Assembly: GCF_000235445.1 (NCBI RefSeq)
Contig: NZ_JH378830.1
Coordinates: forward strand, 92,229-156,228
Direction of reading: 5' to 3'
Length of the DNA: 64,000 nt
Origin: Johnsonella ignava ATCC 51276
Lineage (GTDB): Bacteria > Bacillota > Clostridia > Lachnospirales > Lachnospiraceae
This document shows, piece after piece, positions 8,620-17,377 of this stretch (position 1 is the first letter of the stretch; each line of letters opens with the position of its first letter). The position numbers and the translations under genes were made by a program. The notes below the pieces were generated by a model. It had not been told where the DNA came from and made no database searches. It saw only the letters and a program-made list of their open reading frames with translations.

Positions 8620-8939
8620 AAAAAGAGAGATTTAAAAGCAATGACGGAGACAAAGCTGCTTAATAAGTCTATTACAGCAAACTTGGACGATGAGAGCAAG
8701 TATAGATGTAAGTAGGAAATGATCACTCCTAAGCTGCCATACCGAGATTGATATTTAAAAGATTTAGGTATAGGTCGTATCCCTACGTTACAAGGGTAAG
8801 ATTAAGATAGTAAAATCTATCCGATCCGATTAAGAGGCGGATATTTATATTCGCAAATAAGGTGGTACCGCGGATGCTGTGAAGCTTTCGTCCTTATATG
8901 CCTGCGTAAAGTGGGCGTATAGGGATGAAAGCTTTTTTT
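8620..8939 (+). promoter_or_regulatory. T-box riboswitch (probable isoleucine specifier) with terminator
   Basis: The leader has the T-box sequence AAGGTGGTACCGCGG (8859-8873), followed by a terminator: AAGCTTTC and GAAAGCTT arms, with further pairing inside, end in TTTTTTT at 8933-8939. The 5' part has the GAGACAAAG element typical of clostridial stem I. By comparison with the usual 'codon-ACT' arrangement, the specifier is most likely ATC at 8722-8724 (isoleucine). Uncharged tRNA-Ile would then favour antitermination and turn on ilv genes. The T-box call is firm; the specifier is an inference. Confidence 0.9.
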
Positions 8940-9051
8940 GTTATAAAAATATGATTAATGGCATGCATTCAGTGTCGTTTGCTTTCATATCTGGATTGTA
9001 AATCTATAAATCTCTTGTTAATTTATATTATTAAAAATGGAGGATAAAACT

Positions 9052-9276
9052 ATGAAAACAACACTTTACGCAAGTTTAGCACAGGGAATGGATTCTTTTT
9101 TAAGGATAGCTATGACTTTAAGGAGACGGGAACTCAAATTAAAATCGCTCAGTATGTCAACTGACTGCAATGAGATGGTACTTGTAGTTATGGAAAATGA
9201 AACTTCGTCAAAAACAGTGCTTAACCATATAGCAAAATTATGTGATGTAAGTAATGTAAGAGTAGAAACTGCATAA
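9052..9276 (+). CDS. ACT-domain acetolactate synthase small subunit, IlvM-like
   Basis: The 74-aa protein is one ACT domain, the size of E. coli IlvM (the short regulatory subunit) and not the longer IlvN/IlvH type. It matches the IlvM layout: N-terminal strand, 'RIAMTLRRRELKLKSLSMS' helix-strand, and a terminal 'LCDVSNVRVE'. I choose ATG 9052 because GGAGG at 9040-9044 is well spaced for it, whereas ATG 9037 would overlap that site. It leads the ilv operon while its presumed catalytic partner, ilvB, is the last gene. Confidence 0.75.
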   Translation: MKTTLYASLAQGMDSFLRIAMTLRRRELKLKSLSMSTDCNEMVLVVMENETSSKTVLNHIAKLCDVSNVRVETA

Positions 9277-9313
9277 ACAGTAAATTTAAAACAAAAGAAG
9301 GCGGATAAATAAA

Positions 9314-10309
9314 ATGGCTAAAATGTATTATGATAAGGATGTTGATTTAAATAATTTAAAAAATATGAAAATTGCGGTGGCAGGCTACGGAAGTCAAGGA
9401 CATGCACATGCACAAAACCTCAGAGACAGCGGTTGCAATGTATGTATAGCTCTTTATGAGGGTAGCAGGTCTGCAGAGAGGGCAAAAAATGACGGTTTTG
9501 AAGTTAAAGGCGTAGCACAGGCAGTCAGAGATTGTGATATGCTTGTGATGTTGCTTCCTGATGAAAAACAAAAAGCGGTATACGACAGTGAAATTGAAAA
9601 AAATCTTAAAAAAGGTCAGACACTTGTATTTGCACATGGTTTTAATATACATTTCGGACAGATAACCCCACCTGAATATATTGATGTAATTATGGTAGCA
9701 CCAAAAGGTCCCGGTCATCTTGTAAGAGATGTATTTAAGGAGGGAAGCGGCGTGCCTGCAGTATTTGCGGTATACAATAATTATACAAAATCTGCAGACA
9801 AGGTTGTGCTTGAATATGCAAAAGGAATAGGTGCTACAAGGGCGGGAATTCTTGAAACCACATTTAAAGAAGAGACTGAAACCGATTTATTCGGTGAACA
9901 GGCAGTTTTGTGCGGTGGAGTAAATGCACTTATGAAAGCCGGTTTTGAAACTCTTGTAGCAGCAGGCTATCAAAAGGAGGTTGCTTATTTTGAGTGTCTT
10001 CATGAGATGAAACTTGTAGTTGATCTGCTTTATTCTGGAGGCTTTGAAGGTATGAGATACAGCATAAGCGATACTGCTGAATATGGTGATTATGTATCAG
10101 GAGGCAGAATAATAGACGAGCATGTAAAGCAGTCGATGAGAGATGTACTTGCGGATATACAGAGCGGAAAGTTTGCGAAGGAATGGATTGCAGAAAATAA
10201 AAATGGCAGACTTAATTTTAATAGATACCGTGAAGAAGCTAAAAATAATGAAATTACAAAGGTTGGAAAAGAACTGAGAAGTATGATGAGTTTTTTAAAT
10301 AAAAAATAA
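9314..10309 (+). CDS. ilvC: Ketol-acid reductoisomerase
   Basis: IlvC isomerises and reduces 2-acetolactate or 2-aceto-2-hydroxybutyrate with NAD(P)H and Mg2+, the second common step of valine and isoleucine synthesis. The 331-aa length is that of the class I (short) enzymes. The Rossmann motif '[19 protein letters not shown]' is near residues 22-40. '[19 protein letters not shown]' carries the Mg2+-binding acidic residues of the C-terminal knotted domain. It is the second gene of the T-box-controlled operon. Confidence 0.98.
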   Translation: MAKMYYDKDVDLNNLKNMKIAVAGYGSQGHAHAQNLRDSGCNVCIALYEGSRSAERAKNDGFEVKGVAQAVRDCDMLVMLLPDEKQKAVYDSEIEKNLKKGQTLVFAHGFNIHFGQITPPEYIDVIMVAPKGPGHLVRDVFKEGSGVPAVFAVYNNYTKSADKVVLEYAKGIGATRAGILETTFKEETETDLFGEQAVLCGGVNALMKAGFETLVAAGYQKEVAYFECLHEMKLVVDLLYSGGFEGMRYSISDTAEYGDYVSGGRIIDEHVKQSMRDVLADIQSGKFAKEWIAENKNGRLNFNRYREEAKNNEITKVGKELRSMMSFLNKK

Positions 10310-10408
10310 CATAACCAAAGTTTGCAGTAAGTGTAAATTAATAGAATTTGGACAGAACAGCTTGAGAAGATACGGCGGATTTAAAATTAATTAATAAGAG
10401 GAAACATT

Positions 10409-12058
10409 ATGAAAAGTGAACTTGTAAAAACAGGTCTTACAAAAGCACCGCACAGGGCACTGCTTAAAGCTACCGGACTTACTGATGAAGAGATAGCAAA
10501 ACCTTTTATAGGTGTAGTAAATTCATTTAATGAAATAGTGCCGGGGCATATAGGTCTTAGAGAAATATCGGATGCGGTAAAAAAGGGAATACTTGCAGAG
10601 GGAGGAACTCCGCTTGAATTTCCGGCAATAGCGGTATGTGATGGAATATCAATGAATCATGAGGGTATGAAATATTCGCTTGTAAGTCGGGAAGTTATAT
10701 GCGATAGCATTGAAATAATGACAAAAGCACATTCGCTTGATGCACTTGTACTTATACCAAGCTGTGATAAGGCAGTTCCGGGTATGCTTATGGCTGCCGC
10801 AAGGATTAATATACCTACAGTAGTCATAAGCGGCGGTCCTATGCTCGCAGGAAAATTTGACAATAAAAATGCTGATATTACTACTGTATTTGAGGCGGTA
10901 GGCAGGGTTGCAAATAAAACAATGGACTATAAGCAGCTTCATTGTCTTGAGGAGTCCGCATGCCCTACATGTGGTTCATGTTCAGGTATGTTTACTGCAA
11001 ATTCTATGAATTGTATGACTGAAGCACTTGGAATGGCACTTAATGGTAATGCTTCAATACCTGCAGTATATGCTGACAGAAAAAGGTTGGCAAAACACGC
11101 AGGCATGACGGTGATGAGGCTTTTAGAAAAAGGTATAAAACCTAGGGACATAATGAATAAAAAGGCATTTAATAATGCACTTGCAGTAGATATGGCATTA
11201 GGATGCTCAACAAATACCGTTTTACATCTTACTGCCATAGCTCATGAAGCAGGAATAGATATAAATCTTGACATGATAAATGAAATAAGTTCAAAAACAC
11301 CGAATCTTTGTAAATTAAGCCCTGCCGGTAATTATTATATGGAAGATTTAAACAATGCCGGCGGTGTGAAAGCGGTAATGAATGAACTTGATAAATTGGG
11401 ACTGATAGACAAAACTGCAATGTGTATATACGGCTCGGAGATAGGTAATACATTGGTTGAAAAAACTGATGAGAAGGTTATAAGAGATTTTGACAAGCCA
11501 TATTCAAAAGATGGCGGAATTAAGGTTTTAAAAGGAAATATGGCACCGTTAGGAGCGGTTATTAAAAAGTCTGCACTTGATAACAGTATAACAGGGTTTG
11601 ACGGTCAGGCAAAGGTTTATGACGGAGAGGATGAAGCGGTAGAAGCTATTTTATCAGGCTGCGTTAAAGCGGGAGATGTGGTGATAATAAGATATGAAGG
11701 CCCAAAGGGAGGTCCCGGTATGAGGGAAATGCTTACTCCGACATCCGCACTTTCAGGTATGGGACTTGATAAGGATGTATGTCTGCTTACTGACGGAAGA
11801 TTTTCAGGCGGGACACGAGGATTTTGTATAGGGCATATATCACCGGAGGCTTATGAAGGAGGTATGATAGGTCTTGTCAGAAACGGAGACAGGATAAAGG
11901 TTGATCTTTTAAATTCAACTATTGAAGTTGATATAAATAATAATGAATATCAAAAAAGAAAGGATAGTTTTGTGCCGATTAAAAAACCGGTAGCAGGGTA
12001 TTTGTCAAAATATATTAAACTTGTATCATCTGCTGCCGGGGGTGCAGTTTGCAGTTAG
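10409..12058 (+). CDS. ilvD: Dihydroxy-acid dehydratase
   Basis: IlvD dehydrates 2,3-dihydroxy-acids to the 2-oxo acids of valine and isoleucine, using an iron-sulfur cluster. The 549-aa length is normal. Family signatures visible are 'SCDKAVPGM', '[18 protein letters not shown]' (cluster cysteines), and '[19 protein letters not shown]' near the C terminus. It sits between ilvC (99 bp upstream) and ilvB (8 bp downstream). Confidence 0.98.
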   Translation: MKSELVKTGLTKAPHRALLKATGLTDEEIAKPFIGVVNSFNEIVPGHIGLREISDAVKKGILAEGGTPLEFPAIAVCDGISMNHEGMKYSLVSREVICDSIEIMTKAHSLDALVLIPSCDKAVPGMLMAAARINIPTVVISGGPMLAGKFDNKNADITTVFEAVGRVANKTMDYKQLHCLEESACPTCGSCSGMFTANSMNCMTEALGMALNGNASIPAVYADRKRLAKHAGMTVMRLLEKGIKPRDIMNKKAFNNALAVDMALGCSTNTVLHLTAIAHEAGIDINLDMINEISSKTPNLCKLSPAGNYYMEDLNNAGGVKAVMNELDKLGLIDKTAMCIYGSEIGNTLVEKTDEKVIRDFDKPYSKDGGIKVLKGNMAPLGAVIKKSALDNSITGFDGQAKVYDGEDEAVEAILSGCVKAGDVVIIRYEGPKGGPGMREMLTPTSALSGMGLDKDVCLLTDGRFSGGTRGFCIGHISPEAYEGGMIGLVRNGDRIKVDLLNSTIEVDINNNEYQKRKDSFVPIKKPVAGYLSKYIKLVSSAAGGAVCS

Positions 12059-12066
12059 GTTAATAT

Positions 12067-13758
12067 ATGAATGGAGCTGAATTAGTATTAAAATGTTTAA
12101 AAAGAGAAGGGGTCGATACGCTTTTTGGTTATCCCGGAGGGGCGGTAATTCCTTTATATGATGCCTTATATGATTATAGAGATGAATTTTTCCATATAAG
12201 AACATCACATGAGCAGGGACTTGTGCATGCAGCTGACGGATATGCAAGAAGTACTGGAAAAACCGGAGTATGTATAACTACTTCAGGTCCGGGTGCTACT
12301 AATGCGATTACCGGAATTGCTACCGCATATATGGATTCAACACCTATGGTTATAATATGCGGGCAGGTTATGACATCTATGCTTGGCAAAGATTCATTTC
12401 AGGAAATTGATATTACAGGTATAGCTCTTTCAGTTACAAAACATAATTATCTTTTAAGAAGTACCAGAGAGATAGCTCCGACCATAAAAGAGGCTTTTAA
12501 GATAGCACAGAGTGGAAGGAAAGGTCCTGTGCTTATAGATATTCCTAAGAATCTTTTTACTTCAGATATTGATTTTGATCCTTTTGAAGATACGGCACTT
12601 TTTGACATTGATAAAAAAAGTTTTGAATTTGAAAAGGAAGATGAGACACAGTTTAATAAAACACTGGCTGAATCACTTGATTTGATAAAATTGTCAAAAC
12701 GTCCTGTGATCTATGCAGGAGGAGGAATAAAGGCATGTAACGGTGAAAAAGAATTAACTGAGTTTGCAGAAAAATTTGATATACCTGTGGTAAATACACT
12801 TATGGGTCTTGGAAATATTGATAGAAAACATCCTCTTTCACTTGGGCTTATGGGAATGCACGGTTTTAAAGAAGCAAATTTTGCAATTTCAAGAGCAGAT
12901 CTTATAATTGCAGTTGGAACCAGATTTAGTGATAGAGGAACAGGCAGATGCAGTGCTTTTGCAGCAAGTGCAAAAATAATACATATTGAAGTAGACAGAA
13001 GTGAAATTTCAAAAAATATTAATATTGATAAGGCACTTATCGGAAGCAGCAAGGAAATATTAGGACTTTTAAATAAAATGGCTGATGCTGACAGCAGTTA
13101 CAGTCATAAAAGCTGGATTGATGAAATACATAGTTATAAACAGGCTGATTCTGTAGCTGAAGATGAATTTCATCCTAAGAATATACTTAATCTGGCAAAT
13201 AAGATCCTTGAAAAAAATAAAAAAACAATAATTGTTACCGATGTAGGTCAACATCAGATGTGGACTGCACAGCATTGGAAATTTGATGAAGGTCGAAACT
13301 TCTTAACCTCAGGAGGGCTTGGAACTATGGGCTTCGGAATGGGAGCTGCAATAGGTGCCGCTGTAGGAAGTCCGCAAAAACAGACGGTACTTATTACAGG
13401 TGATGGAAGTTTTAAGATGAATATGAATGAACTGCCTACCTTGAGCCAATATAATATTCCGGTACTTATACTTCTTTTTAATAATCATACTCTTGGCATG
13501 GTAAGGCAGTGGCAGAAAATGTTTTCAAATAAAAGATATTCAGAAACTGATATAGAATATAACATAGATTATATAAAACTTGCAAATGCCTGTGGGATCC
13601 CGGCTGCTGCAGCCGACAGTCTGGAGGGACTGGAGCAACTGCTTAAATCATATAATAATACAAAGCCTATGTTTATACAATGTGATATAAATAAGGATTA
13701 TGATGTATTCCCGATTGTTCCGCCAAATGATGTACTTGAAAATCTTATATGCGGTTAA
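12067..13758 (+). CDS. ilvB: Acetolactate synthase large (catalytic) subunit
   Basis: This thiamine diphosphate enzyme joins two pyruvates, or pyruvate and 2-oxobutyrate, in the first common step of branched-chain synthesis. The 563-aa protein has the N-terminal pyrimidine-binding domain with the catalytic glutamate in 'SHEQGLVHAADGYAR', a central FAD-type domain, and the C-terminal ThDP motif beginning 'GDGSFKMNMNEL'. It is anabolic-type by context, the last gene of the ilv operon. The regulatory subunit is most likely the ACT protein at 9052. Confidence 0.97.
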   Translation: MNGAELVLKCLKREGVDTLFGYPGGAVIPLYDALYDYRDEFFHIRTSHEQGLVHAADGYARSTGKTGVCITTSGPGATNAITGIATAYMDSTPMVIICGQVMTSMLGKDSFQEIDITGIALSVTKHNYLLRSTREIAPTIKEAFKIAQSGRKGPVLIDIPKNLFTSDIDFDPFEDTALFDIDKKSFEFEKEDETQFNKTLAESLDLIKLSKRPVIYAGGGIKACNGEKELTEFAEKFDIPVVNTLMGLGNIDRKHPLSLGLMGMHGFKEANFAISRADLIIAVGTRFSDRGTGRCSAFAASAKIIHIEVDRSEISKNINIDKALIGSSKEILGLLNKMADADSSYSHKSWIDEIHSYKQADSVAEDEFHPKNILNLANKILEKNKKTIIVTDVGQHQMWTAQHWKFDEGRNFLTSGGLGTMGFGMGAAIGAAVGSPQKQTVLITGDGSFKMNMNELPTLSQYNIPVLILLFNNHTLGMVRQWQKMFSNKRYSETDIEYNIDYIKLANACGIPAAAADSLEGLEQLLKSYNNTKPMFIQCDINKDYDVFPIVPPNDVLENLICG

Positions 13759-13829
13759 GAAAGATAGTTTTAATGCTGTATTTAAAAATCTTGTATAAAT
13801 GGTATATAGAATTTAAGAAGAATTTTTAA

Positions 13830-13911
13830 TGCCGGTGGCCGGACTCGAACCGGCACGGATCGCTCCGCATGATTTTGAGTCATGTGCGTCTGCCAATTTC
13901 GCCACACCGGC
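13830..13911 (-). tRNA. tRNA-Leu (CAA)
   Basis: On the minus strand the acceptor GCCGGTG pairs with CACCGGC, with discriminator A at 13830. The anticodon loop is CTCAAAA (anticodon CAA), the variable arm is long, and the T arm has GGTTCGAGTCC. CCA is not encoded. It is convergent with ilvB and separated from the L,D-transpeptidase by a bidirectional terminator. Confidence 0.95.
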
Positions 13912-13913
13912 GT

Positions 13914-13965
13914 AAAACAACCAGCCTATTTTAGCATAAGATGCCGGGATAGGCAAGTTGTTTTT
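13914..13965. terminator. Bidirectional terminator between ilvB/tRNA-Leu and the L,D-transpeptidase gene
   Basis: AACAAC...GCCTAT pairs with ATAGGC...GTTGTT around a GC-containing loop. A T run follows on the plus strand (GTTTTTATAT), and on the minus strand the hairpin ends in GTTGTTTTA just before the tRNA gene. It can serve the ilv operon in one direction and the transpeptidase gene in the other. Confidence 0.6.
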
Positions 13966-13994
13966 ATATGCATTATCAGTTATCAAATTACTGT

Positions 13995-15641
13995 TTACTG
14001 TTTAGGAACTCCCGGATCAGTAGGATCAAAATTCTGTGAATTTGGAATAGGATTATCTATTGAGTCCTTTTCTACAGGACCTTTATCCCATTGATCGGAA
14101 TATATAATTACAGGTATTCCGCCGGGAGTATTGTAGTATATCCATGCAGCTTCACCTGCTTTTAGGCGTATGCAGCCATCTGAAACCGCATCATCCATAT
14201 AATTATATGTAGGTGCATGAAAGTGATATGAATTGGGTGCATCATAGTAAATAAGTGAATGGATTATAAAGCCCTGATAGAACCTGTTAAGGAACTGACA
14301 GTAGATGGTATCATGCATGAGCTTCCATCTATATTTTGCATAAACTCTGTAGGTGCCAATCGGAGTAGCCGGACCGCATGTAGCCATATAGGTCTTATAC
14401 GGTATTATATATCCGTTTGCACCGTCTTTTGCCATAACATAAAAAGTCTTTGTAGCTTTATTAAATTTAATCTGATAATCTCCTGTAAGCCCCATAACAG
14501 GTTCAAGATCCTTTACAACGCTTCCGTCATCATTAAAGTAATATTTATAACCGCTTATATATTGCCAGCCTTGAACTACATTGCCTTCATGGAAATAATA
14601 CTGTTTGCCGTTATAATAAGCCCAACCTGTATAAGGATTGCCGTCAACCCTTGTATAGTGTACAGTACCGTTTTCATCATTGTATGGTCCTTCATATTGA
14701 CCTGCAAGCATAAGTGTATCGGTTTTTTCAGGGAAAGTATTCTCTTTATACCAGAGTGCCACTTTTATTGCAACTATATATTTATCAGTTCCTATGGTAC
14801 CCGTAGTCTGACCGTTTTTTGCCCAGTCAAGAACAGTTCCGTCATTTAAAACAACTTTATAATATATATCATCACGAATTCCTGTATATCCCTTAACTCT
14901 AAGCTGTATAGCCTGAATTTTGTCGCCGGCATTCGGGTTTGGAGTCGATTCCTTTGAATTTTGCCATGGGAACCAACCATGTCCCGCAGTATACACTCTG
15001 AGATAGTATCTGCCTACTCCTCCATGATCTATAAACATTCTCTCAAAGCCGTCAGGGCTGTAAAGATAATTATTAAAAGCGGATGCAGTATGTGCTATAT
15101 CCGCATTGGCAGCATTTCTCAAAGTATAGTGAAACATCGGAGTTTCGCCAAGTATTGAATCAGGCGGTGTATTTCCCTCACCCAAAGCATCAAGACCTGC
15201 GGATGCAACTATCTCATCAAGAGTTTTACCTTCAGGTGCATTTGACTCGGTTATAGTTTTTGGCATACCTGATGTATTTGATGAATTGCTTGAACCCTGA
15301 TTTTCTGAATTACTGCCGCCTTGACTGCTTCCATCAGGATTTACACCTGTAGCTGCAGTATTCGGAGGATTTGATGTTTCTGAAGAAGAATCCGAAGATT
15401 TTGTTGGATCGTCGGAGGATTTTTGTTTATTATCTGATGAATTTGACGTTTGTTCGGTGGTCTCACCACTTACCGCAGAAGTATCGGTACTTTGCGATGA
15501 GTTGTCGGATTCCTGTGTATATCTGTCAGGATTTACCGCCTTAGCACCCTCAACTACACCTGCATAACTGTATACAGGAATTGAGGAGGCTAAAAATGTT
15601 GCTGAAAGTGCGGCAAACACAATCTTTTTATGTGTATGCAT
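13995..15641 (-). CDS. Secreted L,D-transpeptidase with wall-binding repeats
   Basis: The 548-aa protein has a signal peptide (about residues 1-28) and then roughly 100 residues rich in Ser, Thr, Asn and Gln as a linker. A ChW-like segment follows ('AGHGWFPWQNS', 'IQAIQLRVKGYTGI'), then choline-binding-like wall repeats ('GWAYYNGKQYYF', 'GWQYISGYKYYF'), and a C-terminal YkuD catalytic domain. The active-site pattern is 'HFHAPTYNYMDDAVSDGCIRL' with the nucleophilic cysteine in SDGC. It should crosslink peptidoglycan or attach proteins to it outside the cell. The start is supported by TAGGAGGG upstream on the minus strand. Confidence 0.93.
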   Translation of the reverse strand: MHTHKKIVFAALSATFLASSIPVYSYAGVVEGAKAVNPDRYTQESDNSSQSTDTSAVSGETTEQTSNSSDNKQKSSDDPTKSSDSSSETSNPPNTAATGVNPDGSSQGGSNSENQGSSNSSNTSGMPKTITESNAPEGKTLDEIVASAGLDALGEGNTPPDSILGETPMFHYTLRNAANADIAHTASAFNNYLYSPDGFERMFIDHGGVGRYYLRVYTAGHGWFPWQNSKESTPNPNAGDKIQAIQLRVKGYTGIRDDIYYKVVLNDGTVLDWAKNGQTTGTIGTDKYIVAIKVALWYKENTFPEKTDTLMLAGQYEGPYNDENGTVHYTRVDGNPYTGWAYYNGKQYYFHEGNVVQGWQYISGYKYYFNDDGSVVKDLEPVMGLTGDYQIKFNKATKTFYVMAKDGANGYIIPYKTYMATCGPATPIGTYRVYAKYRWKLMHDTIYCQFLNRFYQGFIIHSLIYYDAPNSYHFHAPTYNYMDDAVSDGCIRLKAGEAAWIYYNTPGGIPVIIYSDQWDKGPVEKDSIDNPIPNSQNFDPTDPGVPKQ

Positions 15642-15795
15642 AATAATTCCCTCCTAAAATTAATAAATATTTTATAGAATATGTTTTAAAGTATAAGACA
15701 ATATAAGGTAATATTTTATATATCCACATTAAAGTTGATATATACTGAAACAAGATAATACTTCAACAACAGGAAGAGGGGGGAATGCATGTTCT

Positions 15796-15895
15796 GTATA
15801 TGTAGGGAAATACCGATTAAGTATTACCTGTGCAAAAATCGCAGACGCTTTGCGCCGGTATTATGCGATTTTGGGCGAATACATGCGACATATAC
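15796..15895 (+). ncRNA. Candidate structured RNA element (three-way-junction-like)
   Basis: Inside the 592-bp gap 15642-16233, GTATATGT (15796-15803) pairs with ACATATAC (15888-15895). Within this outer stem are two hairpins: GG-AATAC/GTATT-CC (15805-15828) and AAAATCGCA/TGCGATTTT (15835-15843 with 15864-15872). A second, inverted copy of the central 40 bp lies at 16143-16183. I do not recognise a named riboswitch class. Orientation and function are unknown; no gene lies in this gap. Confidence 0.4.
15804..15843 (+). repeat. Repeat unit A of a diverged inverted pair
   Basis: AGGGAAATACCGATTAAGTA and the following 20 bases, ending in AAAATCGCA, match the reverse complement of 16144-16183 at most positions. 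The differences largely keep the AATAC/GTATT-type hairpin paired, which suggests RNA-level constraint. Confidence 0.6.
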
Positions 15896-16142
15896 CTGAA
15901 GAGAAATAAATATTTCAACTACCTTAAGAGCAATTATATATAACACTGCTCAATACTTATAAACATGTTACAGTATAGCATAGAAATGCTGCAAAGTGAA
16001 CCGGAAAAAGTTTTTATTAATTTTTTAGGGCTGTTTATATTTGCTTATTGCTTTTTAGTAAAATAATGTTTAAAATAAGTATAAGGAGCTTTCATTTCTT
16101 TGGTAATTTTTTTACAATGTATCTTTATAAAAAAGGGAGCTT

Positions 16143-16183
16143 ATGCGATTTTCGCACGGGAAACACCTAATCAGTATTTCTCT
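16143..16183 (-). repeat. Repeat unit B (inverted copy of 15804-15843)
   Basis: Read on the minus strand this gives AGAGAAATACTGATTAGGTG followed by TTTCCCGTGCGAAAATCGCA. It keeps the hairpin GAAATAC/GTGTTTC and the TGCGA/TCGCA hairpin. It lies 50 bp before the glycosyltransferase gene. Confidence 0.6.
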
Positions 16184-16233
16184 AAATTTAAATAATAAAT
16201 AAAAAGGCATTAATAATATTTGGCAGGATTATA

Positions 16234-17241
16234 ATGAATAAAAAAAATACCACTCTAACTGTTTCATATACTGAAGATAAAAAAATCATGGTCAGTATAT
16301 GCTGTATAACCTATAATCAGGAACAATATATAGCACAGACTATTGAAAGTTTTCTGATGCAGAAAGTGGACTTTAAATATGAGATTCTTATAAATGATGA
16401 TGCTTCTACCGATAGAACTGCAGATATTATAAGAGAATATGAAAAAAAGTATCCTGATATAATAAAACCGATTTATCAGAGTATAAACCAGTATTCAAGA
16501 GGAATTACAAACCCAAGCGGTGCCTTTAACTATCCAAGGGCATCCGGAAAATATATAGCTATGTGTGAAGGTGATGATTATTGGACTGACATATATAAAC
16601 TTAAAAAACAGGTGGATTTTCTTGAAAACCATAAAAATTGCAGTTTGTGCTTACATGCTGCAAAGACTCTGGTAGTTGACGGCTCATTTACCGGTTCAAT
16701 TATAAGACCGTATAATAAAAGCAGATTTATAAGCACCGGAGAGGTTATTGATAAAAGTTCCGCTTATCCTACAGCTTCACTTATGTTTAGAAGCTGTTTT
16801 GCAAGACATATGCCTGATTATTATACAAACTGTCCTGTAGGAGATATACCGCTTCAGCTTCACCTTGCTTCAATGGGAAGGGTTTATTATATGGATGAGG
16901 TAATGAGTGTTTACCGGATAGGTGGAAAAGCCTCATGGAGCGTACTTATGAAAAAGGGCGATTATAAAAAAAAGCAGGAAATATATTATAAACAGATGAA
17001 AATCATGTATATAGAATTTGACAGAGCTTCAAATCGAAGATATACAAATTATATAAAAAATGCAATAAGGCGTATAAGGTTTTTAACCTATGTAAATACT
17101 AAAAACTATAGTAGGATATTCAGCAGCAAATACAGAAGGTTTTATAAGGAGCTTGATTTAAGAACAAGATTTTTTACCAGATTTGAGTATCACTTTCCTT
17201 TTTTATACAGTGTTGCCAGATATATTATGCGCTGTATATAA
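16234..17241 (+). CDS. Family 2 glycosyltransferase
   Basis: The 335-aa protein has a GT-A fold start: 'VSICCITYNQEQYIAQTIES', then 'LINDDASTDRTADII' and 'CEGDDYW' (the DXD-like metal/nucleotide sugar site). These are typical of GT2 enzymes that add sugars in polysaccharide, teichoic acid or glycoprotein synthesis. It stands alone between a structured intergenic region and fbp, so the acceptor cannot be inferred. The C-terminal third is basic and rich in Tyr/Arg with no clear membrane segment. Confidence 0.88.
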   Translation: MNKKNTTLTVSYTEDKKIMVSICCITYNQEQYIAQTIESFLMQKVDFKYEILINDDASTDRTADIIREYEKKYPDIIKPIYQSINQYSRGITNPSGAFNYPRASGKYIAMCEGDDYWTDIYKLKKQVDFLENHKNCSLCLHAAKTLVVDGSFTGSIIRPYNKSRFISTGEVIDKSSAYPTASLMFRSCFARHMPDYYTNCPVGDIPLQLHLASMGRVYYMDEVMSVYRIGGKASWSVLMKKGDYKKKQEIYYKQMKIMYIEFDRASNRRYTNYIKNAIRRIRFLTYVNTKNYSRIFSSKYRRFYKELDLRTRFFTRFEYHFPFLYSVARYIMRCI

Positions 17242-17377
17242 AACTTTAAAATATACCTCGGATTTTCAGAAATTCATAAACAAAGTAAAAATCAGATAAT
17301 ACTGATAAAAAATATGGATTATCTGTGAAGGTTTGAGGAATAAAATAATAAATTTTCATTTTTCAGGAGGAGTTTAT

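Noticed and set aside
14259..14849. 196-codon plus-strand open frame inside the L,D-transpeptidase gene
   Set aside because: It is antisense to a well-supported gene with signal peptide and catalytic motif, has no ribosome-binding site and has an odd Ile/Cys-rich composition.
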